Below are positions 55,478 to 62,772 of a DNA stretch of 64,000 nucleotides, one piece after another. The number at the start of each line of letters is the position of its first letter. Within the stretch, counting starts at the first letter, position 1. Below the pieces are notes generated by a model, which saw nothing but the letters and a program-made list of their open reading frames with translations, did not search any database and had not been told where the DNA came from. The DNA is taken from the NCBI RefSeq assembly GCF_051390635.1, contig NZ_JBPODT010000003.1, positions 124,001 to 188,000 of the forward strand, given 5' to 3'. Source of the stretch: Microbaculum sp051390635 (lineage in GTDB: Bacteria > Pseudomonadota > Alphaproteobacteria > Rhizobiales > Tepidamorphaceae). Both the position numbers and the translations under genes were made by a program.

Positions 55478-56359
55478 CTAATGTTTTTCTTGAGGGTCTA
55501 TAGCTTCTTTAAGAAGAAAAAAGCGGTACACCTCTCGAAGGCCTTTGAAGAGCCACATAAGCTCTCCGTATGTCCCGGGGACATAACGGGAAACTCCGTA
55601 TCGGCTTTCAGGGTGCTGCGCCATAATGCGGTCAGTGTAGTAGTCCTCAAAATATCGTTTGTCGCTTCTCGGTTCACCAAAGACAGACTCGAATTCAGCC
55701 CCGACGTCATAAGCGGTTGCATCCGGTTTGCCGGCGGCCGCCAAGCGTCGACGAAAAAGGGCAAATGATGCGTCCATCGCGACATGGAGGGGGTAAATTG
55801 CCTCCTCGGCATGAAGGGGGTGTCTGCTTAACATCGACGACCGAAGTAGGGTTCGCAATCCCCTGGTCATTAGGTGATCGCTCATGTCAATCGATTCGAA
55901 GATGCGTTGCTGAATTTCCAAGGGCGCGGCGTCTTGTCGGAATGAATAGTCAGTGCCCACTGTGCCAGCCGCGTGGTAGGCACCGATTTTTGAAGAGGGC
56001 TCTCTCGAGAGCTCGTCAACGACGCGATTCTTGAGGTCATTGATCGCGTTTGGTTCGATAAGGTCTTGCATTTTTGGAAGTCGCAAAGCCCATGGCAACG
56101 GCTGAGGAATAACCAAGCCCCTATCGTGACCAACAGAAAGCACCAATGCAGCTAGTAGTCGGAACTCTTCTACGAGCGGGTTGTCAAATTCGCTATATGG
56201 GCCTTGTGAACGCTCTCTAAGGTCGAAACGACAGGCCGTAAAAACAAGTTGAGGGCTGGCATAGTAAATTGAATCTGAGAGTAGCAGAGATTGGCGCCAG
56301 TAGCATCCATGGGCCGCGTACGCGCGAACCACAACGCCCCTGTCAAAATGCTTGTCCAT
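55478..56359 (-). CDS. unknown protein of the element cargo
   Basis: A 293-residue soluble protein without a recognised family. The sequence begins MDKHFDRGVVVRAYAAHGCYW; notable parts are SDHLMTRGLRTLLRSSMLSRHPLHAEEAIYPLHVAMDASFALFRRRLA and the tyrosine-rich end (YFEDYYTDRIMAQHPESRYGVSRYVPGTYGELMWLFKGLR). The first cargo gene after the XRE repressor, about 50 bp downstream of it. Low GC. Function unknown. Confidence 0.6.
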   Translation of the reverse strand: MDKHFDRGVVVRAYAAHGCYWRQSLLLSDSIYYASPQLVFTACRFDLRERSQGPYSEFDNPLVEEFRLLAALVLSVGHDRGLVIPQPLPWALRLPKMQDLIEPNAINDLKNRVVDELSREPSSKIGAYHAAGTVGTDYSFRQDAAPLEIQQRIFESIDMSDHLMTRGLRTLLRSSMLSRHPLHAEEAIYPLHVAMDASFALFRRRLAAAGKPDATAYDVGAEFESVFGEPRSDKRYFEDYYTDRIMAQHPESRYGVSRYVPGTYGELMWLFKGLREVYRFFLLKEAIDPQEKH

Positions 56360-56412
56360 CGCGCGTCAGATAACTTTCAATTTTGTGACTAAAAGATCCT
56401 CAAACAGTAAGC

Positions 56413-56661
56413 TTACTTCAAGCGCACCCCCGGCCCACCGCCGTTTTCCTCAATGAACTCGACGCCGGCAGCTTCGAGCGCATTCCGGATCGCCTTCGCC
56501 GCATCGGATGAAACGGCGCGGCGGCTCTTTTCAAAGTCAACCACCGTGGAAAGGCCTAGGGACGCTGCAGCGGCGAGCTGCGGTTGAGTGAGGTCTACCA
56601 GTGCTCGCGCCGCGCGGCATTGAGCTGGGGTGATCGGGAAATCAACATTTTCTGTTGACAC
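56413..56661 (-). CDS. XRE family repressor
   Basis: An 82-residue helix-turn-helix protein (ITPAQCRAARALVDLTQPQLAAAASLGLSTVVDFEKSRR at residues 10-49, typical of the short XRE type seen in rhizobial elements). The start is GTG 56661 with AGGAG ten bases upstream. Two inverted repeats of consensus TCAACA-N5-TGTTGA lie at its start and 40 bp upstream, between it and the divergent acidic protein gene, so it most likely represses both directions. It probably keeps the element quiet. Confidence 0.85.
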   Translation of the reverse strand: MSTENVDFPITPAQCRAARALVDLTQPQLAAAASLGLSTVVDFEKSRRAVSSDAAKAIRNALEAAGVEFIEENGGGPGVRLK

Positions 56662-56703
56662 TGTTGCTCCTGCTCCGTAGTTGTATCAACATAAACTGTT
56701 GAT
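56642..56703. promoter_or_regulatory. two operators of the XRE repressor
   Basis: Site 1: TCAACA-TTTTC-TGTTGA at 56642-56658, inside the first codons of the repressor gene. Site 2: ATCAACA-TAAAC-TGTTGAT at 56685-56703, between the divergent genes. Both share 6-bp arms and a 5-bp spacer, which is strong evidence of a specific dimer site; the repressor between them is the natural candidate. Confidence 0.7.
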
Positions 56704-56725
56704 CGTCTACCATACGAGGCCGCGC

Positions 56726-57193
56726 ATGAATACCCATGTCCGCGAACGGGAGACCCTTGTCTCCGATCACCTGACCGAGTTCCTGGCGATCACGCCGGCG
56801 CTGCGGCGGCTGCTCGAAGCGGCCGTTCAAGATGCGCTCAATTTCGTCGAGTCAATGACGTTGTTCCTCGACGAGGTCGACGGCGATGCCGACGCTGAGG
56901 ACAGCGATGTCGACGAGGACACCGACCCGCGCGAGCTGGACGAGGACCACGAGCCTGACGGCGACGAGCGGGAGCCGAGTCTCGGTAGCCTGGAGCACGG
57001 GTTTCTGAAGGCCTGGGCCGGCGGAGCCGACGACGATCGAGAAGACGAGCACGACGGTCACGAGCCGGACCCAGACCGTGAACCGAGCCTGGGCTGCGTG
57101 GGGAACTGGTTCCAGCCGCATTGGGCGATCGGCGACGACCGAGACCTGGAGGAGGATGTCGGCGACCAGTGCGAGCGCGAGGACGGCATGTGA
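56726..57193 (+). CDS. acidic element protein with EPSLGS repeats
   Basis: A 155-residue acidic protein. The first 45 residues (VSDHLTEFLAITPALRRLLEAAVQDALNFVESM) are helical, then an acidic stretch (DEDTDPRELDEDHEPDGDE) and two copies of a motif around EPSLG (DEREPSLGSLEHGF and DREPSLGCVGNWF). Such acidic proteins with EPSLGS repeats are common, unexplained parts of integrated elements in Rhizobiales. The start ATG 56726 follows GAGG at six bases. It is the first gene divergent from the XRE repressor. Confidence 0.65.
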   Translation: MNTHVRERETLVSDHLTEFLAITPALRRLLEAAVQDALNFVESMTLFLDEVDGDADAEDSDVDEDTDPRELDEDHEPDGDEREPSLGSLEHGFLKAWAGGADDDREDEHDGHEPDPDREPSLGCVGNWFQPHWAIGDDRDLEEDVGDQCEREDGM

Positions 57194-57224
57194 GGGTCGA
57201 TGTTCGGAGCGGCGCTTGCGATGT

Positions 57225-57236
57225 GGGGGGGGGGGG
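57225..57236 (+). repeat. 12-bp run of G
   Basis: A homopolymer of 12 G lies in the 139-bp gap between the acidic protein gene and the MerR-like gene. It is the longest single-base run noticed and could vary in length during replication or be a sequencing-sensitive spot. Confidence 0.8.
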
Positions 57237-57275
57237 CTCCAGTGAGCGTGGATTGCCAACCGCGCAGCAAATTTA

Positions 57276-57321
57276 TTGACCGTTGTATTGTGCAATGATA
57301 TATAAACGTTAAATACAACGG
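57276..57321 (+). promoter_or_regulatory. promoter inside a 10-bp inverted repeat before the MerR-like gene
   Basis: A sigma70-type promoter reads TTGACC at 57276-57281, a 17-bp spacer, and TATATA at 57299-57304. It lies within a perfect inverted repeat: CCGTTGTATT at 57280-57289 and AATACAACGG at 57312-57321. This suggests control by a dimeric repressor, perhaps the MerR-like protein it drives. Confidence 0.65.
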
Positions 57322-57332
57322 AGTTAGGCGCC

Positions 57333-57836
57333 GTGCGGCTATTCGATCCAAGAGAAGTTGCTCACCACACTGGCGTCAGCGCCGCGTCTCTACGGGATTG
57401 GCGTTTCCGTGGCCTGTTGGAGGAGATCGGGCAGCTCCGGCCAAACGGGCGGTGGGGATATGGTTATGGAGACATAGCCGCCCTCGCGATTGCCCACCTG
57501 TTGGCCTCCTCGCGTCTGGTTGCCGACTTGGACTTCGCCATCAAGCTCGGCCGGTACGCTACGCAGTTCGTCTGGGCACATCTCAAGGGAGATGACGATC
57601 TTACAGATCTCGATCGCCGATATCGCGACCTGCCGTTTATCGCTGCGTGGCCAATGGGCAAAGATCTCCAAATCGAACTGTTCGAAAAGCTGGAGAACGC
57701 GACCCAATACAGCGTTCCAGGCTGGATCGCGCTCGATTGCCGTCAGGTTGCGGAAGCCCTTCGGCCTCGGCTCTCGCTCTTGGTCGAGCTGTCACGGCTC
57801 GACCGCGACGGCAAGGAAGGGGCTTCAAAGCGTTGA
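57333..57836 (+). CDS. MerR-like helix-turn-helix regulator
   Basis: A 167-residue protein with an N-terminal MerR-type HTH: MRLFDPREVAHHTGVSAASLRDWRFRGLLEEIGQ, then WGYGYGDIAALAIAHLL as the second helix pair. The C-terminal half (KGDDDLTDLDRRYRDLPFIAAWP) shows no known effector domain. Start GTG 57333 follows GGAG at a nine-base spacing. Its promoter is embedded in a 10-bp inverted repeat. It is directly followed by the capsid gene (20 bp), so it may control capsid expression. Confidence 0.78.
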   Translation: MRLFDPREVAHHTGVSAASLRDWRFRGLLEEIGQLRPNGRWGYGYGDIAALAIAHLLASSRLVADLDFAIKLGRYATQFVWAHLKGDDDLTDLDRRYRDLPFIAAWPMGKDLQIELFEKLENATQYSVPGWIALDCRQVAEALRPRLSLLVELSRLDRDGKEGASKR

Positions 57837-57855
57837 ACGACCCCACGGAGGCGCA

Positions 57856-59703
57856 ATGATGCTGCAGCGCGCGATCGACGCGAATCAATCCGACCTGATG
57901 GTGCGCCGCGCGCCCGCCGGCGGACTGAGTTGGGACGAGGAAACCCGCACGCTGGACGCGGTGGTTTCGACCTTCGCCGACGTGCGCCGATACGGCTACA
58001 TCGAGCGGCTTTCCCGCGAGGCCAGCAATTGGGACCTGACCCGGGTCGGTTCACCGGCCGGCGTCCCGTTCCTCGCCGGTCATAACATGTTCAATCCGGG
58101 CGCGAAGCTCGGCCGCGTACTCGCGGTCACGGTCGGGCCGCAGAACGTCCGGGCGAAGATCAAGCTCGGCGATAGCCAGGCCGCCAAGCAGCTAGTCCGC
58201 GACCTCGTCGCCGGAGTCGGTGTCGCGATCAGCTTCGGCTACGAGGTCGGCGAGTGGGAGCGCATACCGCCGGCGAATGCAGGCGAACGGGAAGTCCGCA
58301 TCGCCCGCCAAATCCACCTTTACGAAGTCAGCGCCGTGTCGGTGGCAGCCGATCCGGGCGCGCATGTCCGGTCAAAGGAGACATCCATGGATCCCGACGA
58401 AATCGAGACTGCCACCATCGAGGCTCCGCCGCCGGCGACGCCGACGCGCGAGCAGGAGACGCGGACCTTCGGCGAGACCGAAAGGCGGGCGCTGGTGCAG
58501 CGCTACGGTCTCACCAACAAGTTCTACAACCGCCACAAGGACAAGGACGAGGGACCCTTCAAGGAGGCGATCCTCGACCATCTGGCAAAGCGCTCGGAAG
58601 AGCATATGACGTTCCCGCATGTCGAAGTCGGCGGCGGCGGCGCAAGCTTCGACAATCCCGAGTTCCGTGCCGCCGCAATGGGTGAAGCGCTCTATCAGCG
58701 GATCGCGCCGCGCCACTCGCTCAGCGATCCGGCGCGGGAATTCGCCAGGCTCACGGTCCCCGAACTCGCTCGACAGTGCCTTGCGTTCGGCGGACACAGC
58801 ACGCGCGGTCTTTCGACGGCTGAACTCGTCACCCGCGGTCTGCACACCACAAGCGACTTTCCATTGGTGCTCGCCGATACGGTGAACCGGACGCTCCGAG
58901 CCGCATACGACGTGCCGACCTCTGGTGTGCGAATGGTCGCTCGACAGACGACCGCTAGAGATTTCCGGAAAAAAACAAAGCTGCAGCTCTCCGGTGGGCC
59001 GAGCCTCGAGAAAGTCAACGAACACGGCGAGTTTAAACACGGCACGTTCAACGAGAGCGGTGAGAGCTACAAGATCGATACCTTCGGCAAGATCTTCGGC
59101 ATCACCCGGCAGGCGCTCGTAAACGATGATCTCGCCGCGTTCGATCGCGTCCCGCGCGAAATGGGCCGCGCCGCACTCGCGTTCGAAAACAATTTCCTTG
59201 CCGATCTCGTGAAGGCGAACGCCGCGATGAGCGACGGCAAGGCGTTGTTCCACGCCGATCATGGCAACCTCGCCGCTTCCGGTGCGGTCGTGTCAGTGAC
59301 CACCTTGACGGTGGCCCGCCAGGCGATGCGGAAGCAGACCGGGCTGCAGGGCGAATTGATTTCGGTGCCGCCCAAGTATCTGCTCGTCCCCGCTGAGCTG
59401 GAGACCATCGGCGAGCAGGTCCTCGCCTCTATCGCGGCCGCCAAGGTCGATGACGTCAATCCGTTCAGCGGCCGCCTGGAGCTGATCGTGGAGCCGCGCT
59501 TCACGGACGCGACCCGGTGGTACGTCGTGGCCGATCCCGGCGTGATTGACGGCTTGGAGTACGCTTACCTGGAGGGCGATCCCGGACCGCAGATCGATAC
59601 CGAAGCCGGCTTCGATGTCGATGGTGTCCGGTTCCGCGTTCGGCTCGACTTCGGCGGCGGTTTCGTCGACTGGCGGAGCTGGTATTCGAATCCGGGCGAA
59701 TAG
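57856..59703 (+). CDS. prohead protease / major capsid protein fusion
   Basis: A 615-residue protein that joins an HK97-type prohead protease (residues 1-172) to a major capsid domain (about 200-615) in one frame. Protease residues are H76 (FLAGHNMFN), S126 (VAISFGYEVGEW) and the E157-V-S159 region (HLYEVSAVSVAADPGAHV). A charged, helical linker follows (170-270, PPPATPTREQETRTFGETERR), where a scaffold segment is expected. The capsid part contains NPEFRAAAMGEALYQRIAP and FGITRQALVNDDLAAFDRVP. Start ATG 57856 (or 57859) follows GGAGG. No portal, terminase or tail gene lies nearby. Fusions of this kind occur in known phage proteins. Confidence 0.9.
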   Translation: MMLQRAIDANQSDLMVRRAPAGGLSWDEETRTLDAVVSTFADVRRYGYIERLSREASNWDLTRVGSPAGVPFLAGHNMFNPGAKLGRVLAVTVGPQNVRAKIKLGDSQAAKQLVRDLVAGVGVAISFGYEVGEWERIPPANAGEREVRIARQIHLYEVSAVSVAADPGAHVRSKETSMDPDEIETATIEAPPPATPTREQETRTFGETERRALVQRYGLTNKFYNRHKDKDEGPFKEAILDHLAKRSEEHMTFPHVEVGGGGASFDNPEFRAAAMGEALYQRIAPRHSLSDPAREFARLTVPELARQCLAFGGHSTRGLSTAELVTRGLHTTSDFPLVLADTVNRTLRAAYDVPTSGVRMVARQTTARDFRKKTKLQLSGGPSLEKVNEHGEFKHGTFNESGESYKIDTFGKIFGITRQALVNDDLAAFDRVPREMGRAALAFENNFLADLVKANAAMSDGKALFHADHGNLAASGAVVSVTTLTVARQAMRKQTGLQGELISVPPKYLLVPAELETIGEQVLASIAAAKVDDVNPFSGRLELIVEPRFTDATRWYVVADPGVIDGLEYAYLEGDPGPQIDTEAGFDVDGVRFRVRLDFGGGFVDWRSWYSNPGE

Positions 59704-59766
59704 CCTGCCGATTAGGTATCAGGCGCGGGGAACGAAACGTGGCGCGCGGTCCGTCTCGGGAACAAG

Positions 59767-59810
59767 CCTCCTCACCTGCCCCGTGTCTGAAATGCTCCGG
59801 AGTGAGGAGG
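59767..59810 (+). terminator. hairpin after the capsid gene
   Basis: CCTCCTCAC at 59767-59775 pairs perfectly with GTGAGGAGG at 59802-59810, with a 26-nt loop. Outer bases (GCGGTC near 59746 and GACCGC near 59814) can extend the stem. There is no clear T-run afterwards, so it might instead be a regulatory or processing structure. Confidence 0.4.
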
Positions 59811-59852
59811 CGAGACCGCAACCGTTTTGTCAGCACCTAGGGCGCTCCCGGT

Positions 59853-60113
59853 ATGTCGCGCAAAATCGATCCCGTTCGCAATCAGGGCCTCTTTCCCTGC
59901 GAGGCCGAGATCGCGCGACGGCTAAGCCAGGCGCCGGCGGAATGGCCGGACAAGGCAACTGTCTTGGAGCGCGACGGACTGCCCCGGATTGACCCGATCA
60001 TGGGCGGCCGGTTCTGGCCCGCCGTCGAGGCCTATTGGAAGCGCCGATACGGTCTCGCTAGCATCGAGGCTTTCAATCCAGATGGAGAGGAAAATCTCGA
60101 TGCCCTTCGATGA
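59853..60113 (+). CDS. small protein overlapping the integrase (possible excisionase)
   Basis: An 86-residue protein that overlaps the integrase start by 14 bp. The sequence (MSRKIDPVRNQGLFPCEAEI, then ARRLSQAPAEWPDKATVLERDGLPRIDPIMGGRFWPAVEAY) matches a small family that sits just before integrases in Rhizobiales elements. The arrangement of an N-terminal helix pair and a positively charged wing would suit DNA binding like that of excisionases or AlpA, but that is inferred from position. Confidence 0.7.
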   Translation: MSRKIDPVRNQGLFPCEAEIARRLSQAPAEWPDKATVLERDGLPRIDPIMGGRFWPAVEAYWKRRYGLASIEAFNPDGEENLDALR

Positions 60114-61326
60114 CGACGCGCCGGGCTACAAGGCTCGGCGAAACAAGGACGGCACAGTCCGTCACATGTGGGTTGCCCGTGCCGACCTGGTGCGGAAAGG
60201 CTACACGCCGAAGACGGTTCGCCTTCACTACGACAGCACTACACCGGACGGTCACGCGCTCATCGCCGCCGCCTGCCGCCGCTATCAGGCGGAAATGCTC
60301 GCCTGGGCGGCCGGAAAGAAGCAGGACTATTCGCGTTTCGACGGGACACTGGCGAGCCTGATACGGCTCTACCAGACGGACCCGGCGAGCCCCTACAAAG
60401 CCGCGAAGTGGACCACGCGCCGCAACGACTATGACCCCTCGCTGGCGATCCTCGAAAGGGCGTTCGGTAAGCGCTCGCTGTCGGCGCTGCGGCACGGCGA
60501 TTTCCGCCGCTGGTATGACGAGGCGAAGAAGCCGGCGACAGCGGGCGGGCCGGAGCGGGTGCGCCGGGCGCACGGGCTGATCAAGTTGCTTCGGCTGCTG
60601 ATGTCCTACGGCATCATGTCCGAGCTGCCGGAATGCGCGCGCCTTAAAGCAATCCTCGACGAGGCGCGGTTCAAGCAGCCGGCGCGGCGACGGGCACGAC
60701 TCGAACTGTCTCATGTCCGGGCATTCATCCCCGCCGCACTCGAGGCGGGCCGACTGTCGTTGGCACTCGGCACTGCGCTGCAGTTCGAGACGGGCATGCG
60801 ACAGCGTGACGTGATCGGCGAATGGGAACCGATCGCCGCTGGCGAACCGGCCACCGGAATCGTGATGCGTGGCCGGCGCTGGGTGAACGGCCTGACATGG
60901 GCGGATATCAGCGACGACCTGGTGCTTCGTAAGGCGACGACGAAGACCGGTTCGCTGATCGCCGTCGACTTGGCCTTGTGTCCGCTTGTAACCGAGCTGC
61001 TGGAGCAGATCCCTGCGGAGCAGCGGGTGGGGGCGCTGATCGTCGACGAGATGGCGGGCCGGCCCTACGCGGAATGGGCCTATGGGCGCGAGTGGCGCGT
61101 CGTCGCGCGGGCGGCCGGCATCCCGGACACGGTATGGAACATGGACGCGCGGGCAGGGGCCATTACCGAGGCCGAAGACGCCGGCGCGGCGCTTGACGAG
61201 ATACGCGGTGCGGTGGGCCATGCACAGGCCTCCACGACGGCGCGTTACAGCCGTGGCGCGCTCGGAAAGGCGCGTCGAATCGCAGAGCTTCGCGCGGCGC
61301 ATCGCAAGGCGCGGAACGATGAGTGA
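60100..61326 (+). CDS. int: site-specific tyrosine recombinase (integrase)
   Basis: A 408-residue phage-type integrase; start MPFDDDAPGYKARRN at 60100 after GGAGAGGA. The catalytic residues are R234 (FETGMRQRDVIG), K282 (ATTKTGSLIAVDL), R351 (WNMDARAGAITEA), H374 (AVGHAQASTT) and Y383 (ARYSRG). The histidine of the HxxR box is replaced by methionine (M348), as in many alphaproteobacterial integrases. The gene ends 80 bp before the right attachment repeat within tRNA-Gly, as expected for an integrase that recognises that tRNA. Confidence 0.95.
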   Translation: MPFDDDAPGYKARRNKDGTVRHMWVARADLVRKGYTPKTVRLHYDSTTPDGHALIAAACRRYQAEMLAWAAGKKQDYSRFDGTLASLIRLYQTDPASPYKAAKWTTRRNDYDPSLAILERAFGKRSLSALRHGDFRRWYDEAKKPATAGGPERVRRAHGLIKLLRLLMSYGIMSELPECARLKAILDEARFKQPARRRARLELSHVRAFIPAALEAGRLSLALGTALQFETGMRQRDVIGEWEPIAAGEPATGIVMRGRRWVNGLTWADISDDLVLRKATTKTGSLIAVDLALCPLVTELLEQIPAEQRVGALIVDEMAGRPYAEWAYGREWRVVARAAGIPDTVWNMDARAGAITEAEDAGAALDEIRGAVGHAQASTTARYSRGALGKARRIAELRAAHRKARNDE

Positions 61327-61405
61327 ACTGGAATAGGGAACGCGATGGGGAACGTTGGGGAACGCGTAGATTAGCGGTAGGGCGTCAACCCGTTGTTCGC
61401 TTTAA

Positions 61406-61459
61406 GGAAAATTGGAGCGGGCGATCGGGATCGAACCGACGACATTCAGCTTGGGAAGC
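61406..61459 (+). repeat. right attachment repeat (54 bp) in tRNA-Gly
   Basis: Identical over 54 bp to 51102-51155. It covers the tRNA 3' end (CCA, acceptor, T arm, variable loop, anticodon stem and part of the loop) plus 7 bp beyond the 3' end. Integration therefore kept the tRNA gene intact. Confidence 0.93.
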
Positions 61460-61487
61460 TGACGTTCTACCACTGAACTACGCCCGC
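61413..61487 (-). tRNA. tRNA-Gly (anticodon CCC)
   Basis: Read on the minus strand: acceptor GCGGGCG pairs with CGCCCGC; D loop GTTCAGTGGTAGAAC; anticodon stem TCAGC/GCTGA with loop TTCCCAA (anticodon CCC); T arm GTCGG-TTCGATC-CCGAT; discriminator T and an encoded CCA. All stems pair. It serves as the attachment site of the 10.3-kb element. Confidence 0.95.
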
Positions 61488-61664
61488 AACGCGCACAGAA
61501 CATCCGTACGGGGCGAGATCTGTCAAGGCCTTTGGTCGCGCGACAGTGGAGAGATTGGCGAAACAAGCGAACGTGAACGCGCTTGAATGGCCTCTGGATG
61601 GCGAAACCGGTTCTTTCTGCTACGTTTTGGCCCGCAATCGCAGAGAAATCCGCCCGGATCGGCC

Positions 61665-62660
61665 ATGAACGACCTGACCTTCGAAAAGCGCTTCGTCGCC
61701 CTCGATTCGCGGAAATTCCGCGATCCCGACATCACCGCCAGGGGCGAGGCGCGGGCGAGCGTCGCGCTCCAGCGCCTCGACACGCTGTGGATCAACACCG
61801 GCACGCTGTGCAACATCACCTGCGTCAACTGCTACATCGAATCGAGCCCGACCAACGACCGCCTCGCCTACGTCACCGCGGTGGAGGCGCGCGCCTACCT
61901 CGACGAGATCGCCGAACTGGGCCTACCCACCGCGGAAATCGGCTTCACCGGCGGCGAGCCCTTCATGAATCCCGACATGCTGGAGATGCTGGAGGTTGCC
62001 TTGTCGCGCGGCTTTCGCGCGCTGGTGCTGACCAACGCCATGCAGCCGATGCAGCGCCCGTCGGTCAGCGCCGGCCTCGTGCGTCTGCGCCAGGCCTACG
62101 GCGACAGGCTGGTGATGCGCGTCAGCCTCGATCACTACACCGCCGAACTGCACGAGCAGGAGCGCGGCGCCAAGACCTTCGACAAGACGCTCACCGGCCT
62201 CGACTGGCTCGCGGAAAACGGCTTCTCGGTCGCGATCGCCGGCCGCTCCGTCTGGGGCGAGCCCGAGCCGGTCGCGCGGGCGGGCTACGCGGCGCTGTTC
62301 GCCGAACGCGGCTGGCCGATCGACGCCGACGACCGCGCCGCCCTCGTCATCTTCCCGGAGATGGACGCCCGCGTCGACGTGCCCGAGATCACCACCGCCT
62401 GCTGGGGCATTCTCGGCCTGTCGCCGAACGCCATGATGTGCGCGACGAGCCGCATGGTGGTGAAGCGCCGGGGCGCCGCCGCGCCCACCGTCCTGCCCTG
62501 CACGCTGCTGCCCTACGACGACGCCTTCGAGATGGGCGCGACGCTGGCCGAGTCGCTCGCCGCGGATGGCGGCATGTTCTCGCGCGGCGCCGTCAAGCTC
62601 TGCCACCCGCACTGTGCCAAATTCTGCGTCCTCGGCGGCGGCTCCTGCGCGCCGGAATGA
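61665..62660 (+). CDS. radical SAM protein of unknown function
   Basis: A 331-residue radical SAM enzyme, start MNDLTFEKRFVALDSRKFRD at 61665. The 4Fe-4S cluster motif is CNITCVNC (CX3CX2C, about residues 49-56), followed by the SAM-binding region AEIGFTGGEPFMNPDMLEML. The C-terminal end has more cysteines (CHPHCAKFCVLGGGSC), which could bind an extra cluster. It lies between tRNA-Gly and the Lhr helicase. The family has no assigned reaction; the gene is possibly cotranscribed with the helicase. Confidence 0.88.
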   Translation: MNDLTFEKRFVALDSRKFRDPDITARGEARASVALQRLDTLWINTGTLCNITCVNCYIESSPTNDRLAYVTAVEARAYLDEIAELGLPTAEIGFTGGEPFMNPDMLEMLEVALSRGFRALVLTNAMQPMQRPSVSAGLVRLRQAYGDRLVMRVSLDHYTAELHEQERGAKTFDKTLTGLDWLAENGFSVAIAGRSVWGEPEPVARAGYAALFAERGWPIDADDRAALVIFPEMDARVDVPEITTACWGILGLSPNAMMCATSRMVVKRRGAAAPTVLPCTLLPYDDAFEMGATLAESLAADGGMFSRGAVKLCHPHCAKFCVLGGGSCAPE

Positions 62661-62772
62661 CCGGGCGCGAGGTGGCGTCCATTCAGGATTTCCCGCCCCC
62701 GGGGGCGGATTTCGCGCGCCCCGGCCGACCCCGCGATAGACGCGGCGGATTTGCGGCGCTACCTCTGTTTTC

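Larger units (their letters stand above)
51102..61459 (+). mobile_element. integrated element in tRNA-Gly(CCC), capsid-bearing satellite or reduced prophage
   Basis: A 10.3-kb region flanked by a perfect 54-bp direct repeat, the right copy of which forms the 3' part of tRNA-Gly. It encodes an integrase next to the right end, a small protein overlapping it, an XRE repressor, an acidic protein, a MerR-like regulator, a prohead protease/capsid fusion, a winged-helix protein, an AlbA_2 protein and several unknown genes. There is no portal, terminase, tail or lysis gene. Genes from 52.4 to 56.4 kb are visibly less GC-rich than the host. Confidence 0.9.

Noticed and set aside
56852..57295. Minus-strand open frame of 147 codons opposite the acidic protein gene
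   Set aside because: It mirrors a highly acidic coding sequence, which makes an apparently hydrophobic antisense product, and it starts across the G run without a ribosome-binding site.
61323..61586. Open frame after the integrase spanning tRNA-Gly
   Set aside because: It reads antisense through the tRNA gene; such frames are common artefacts.
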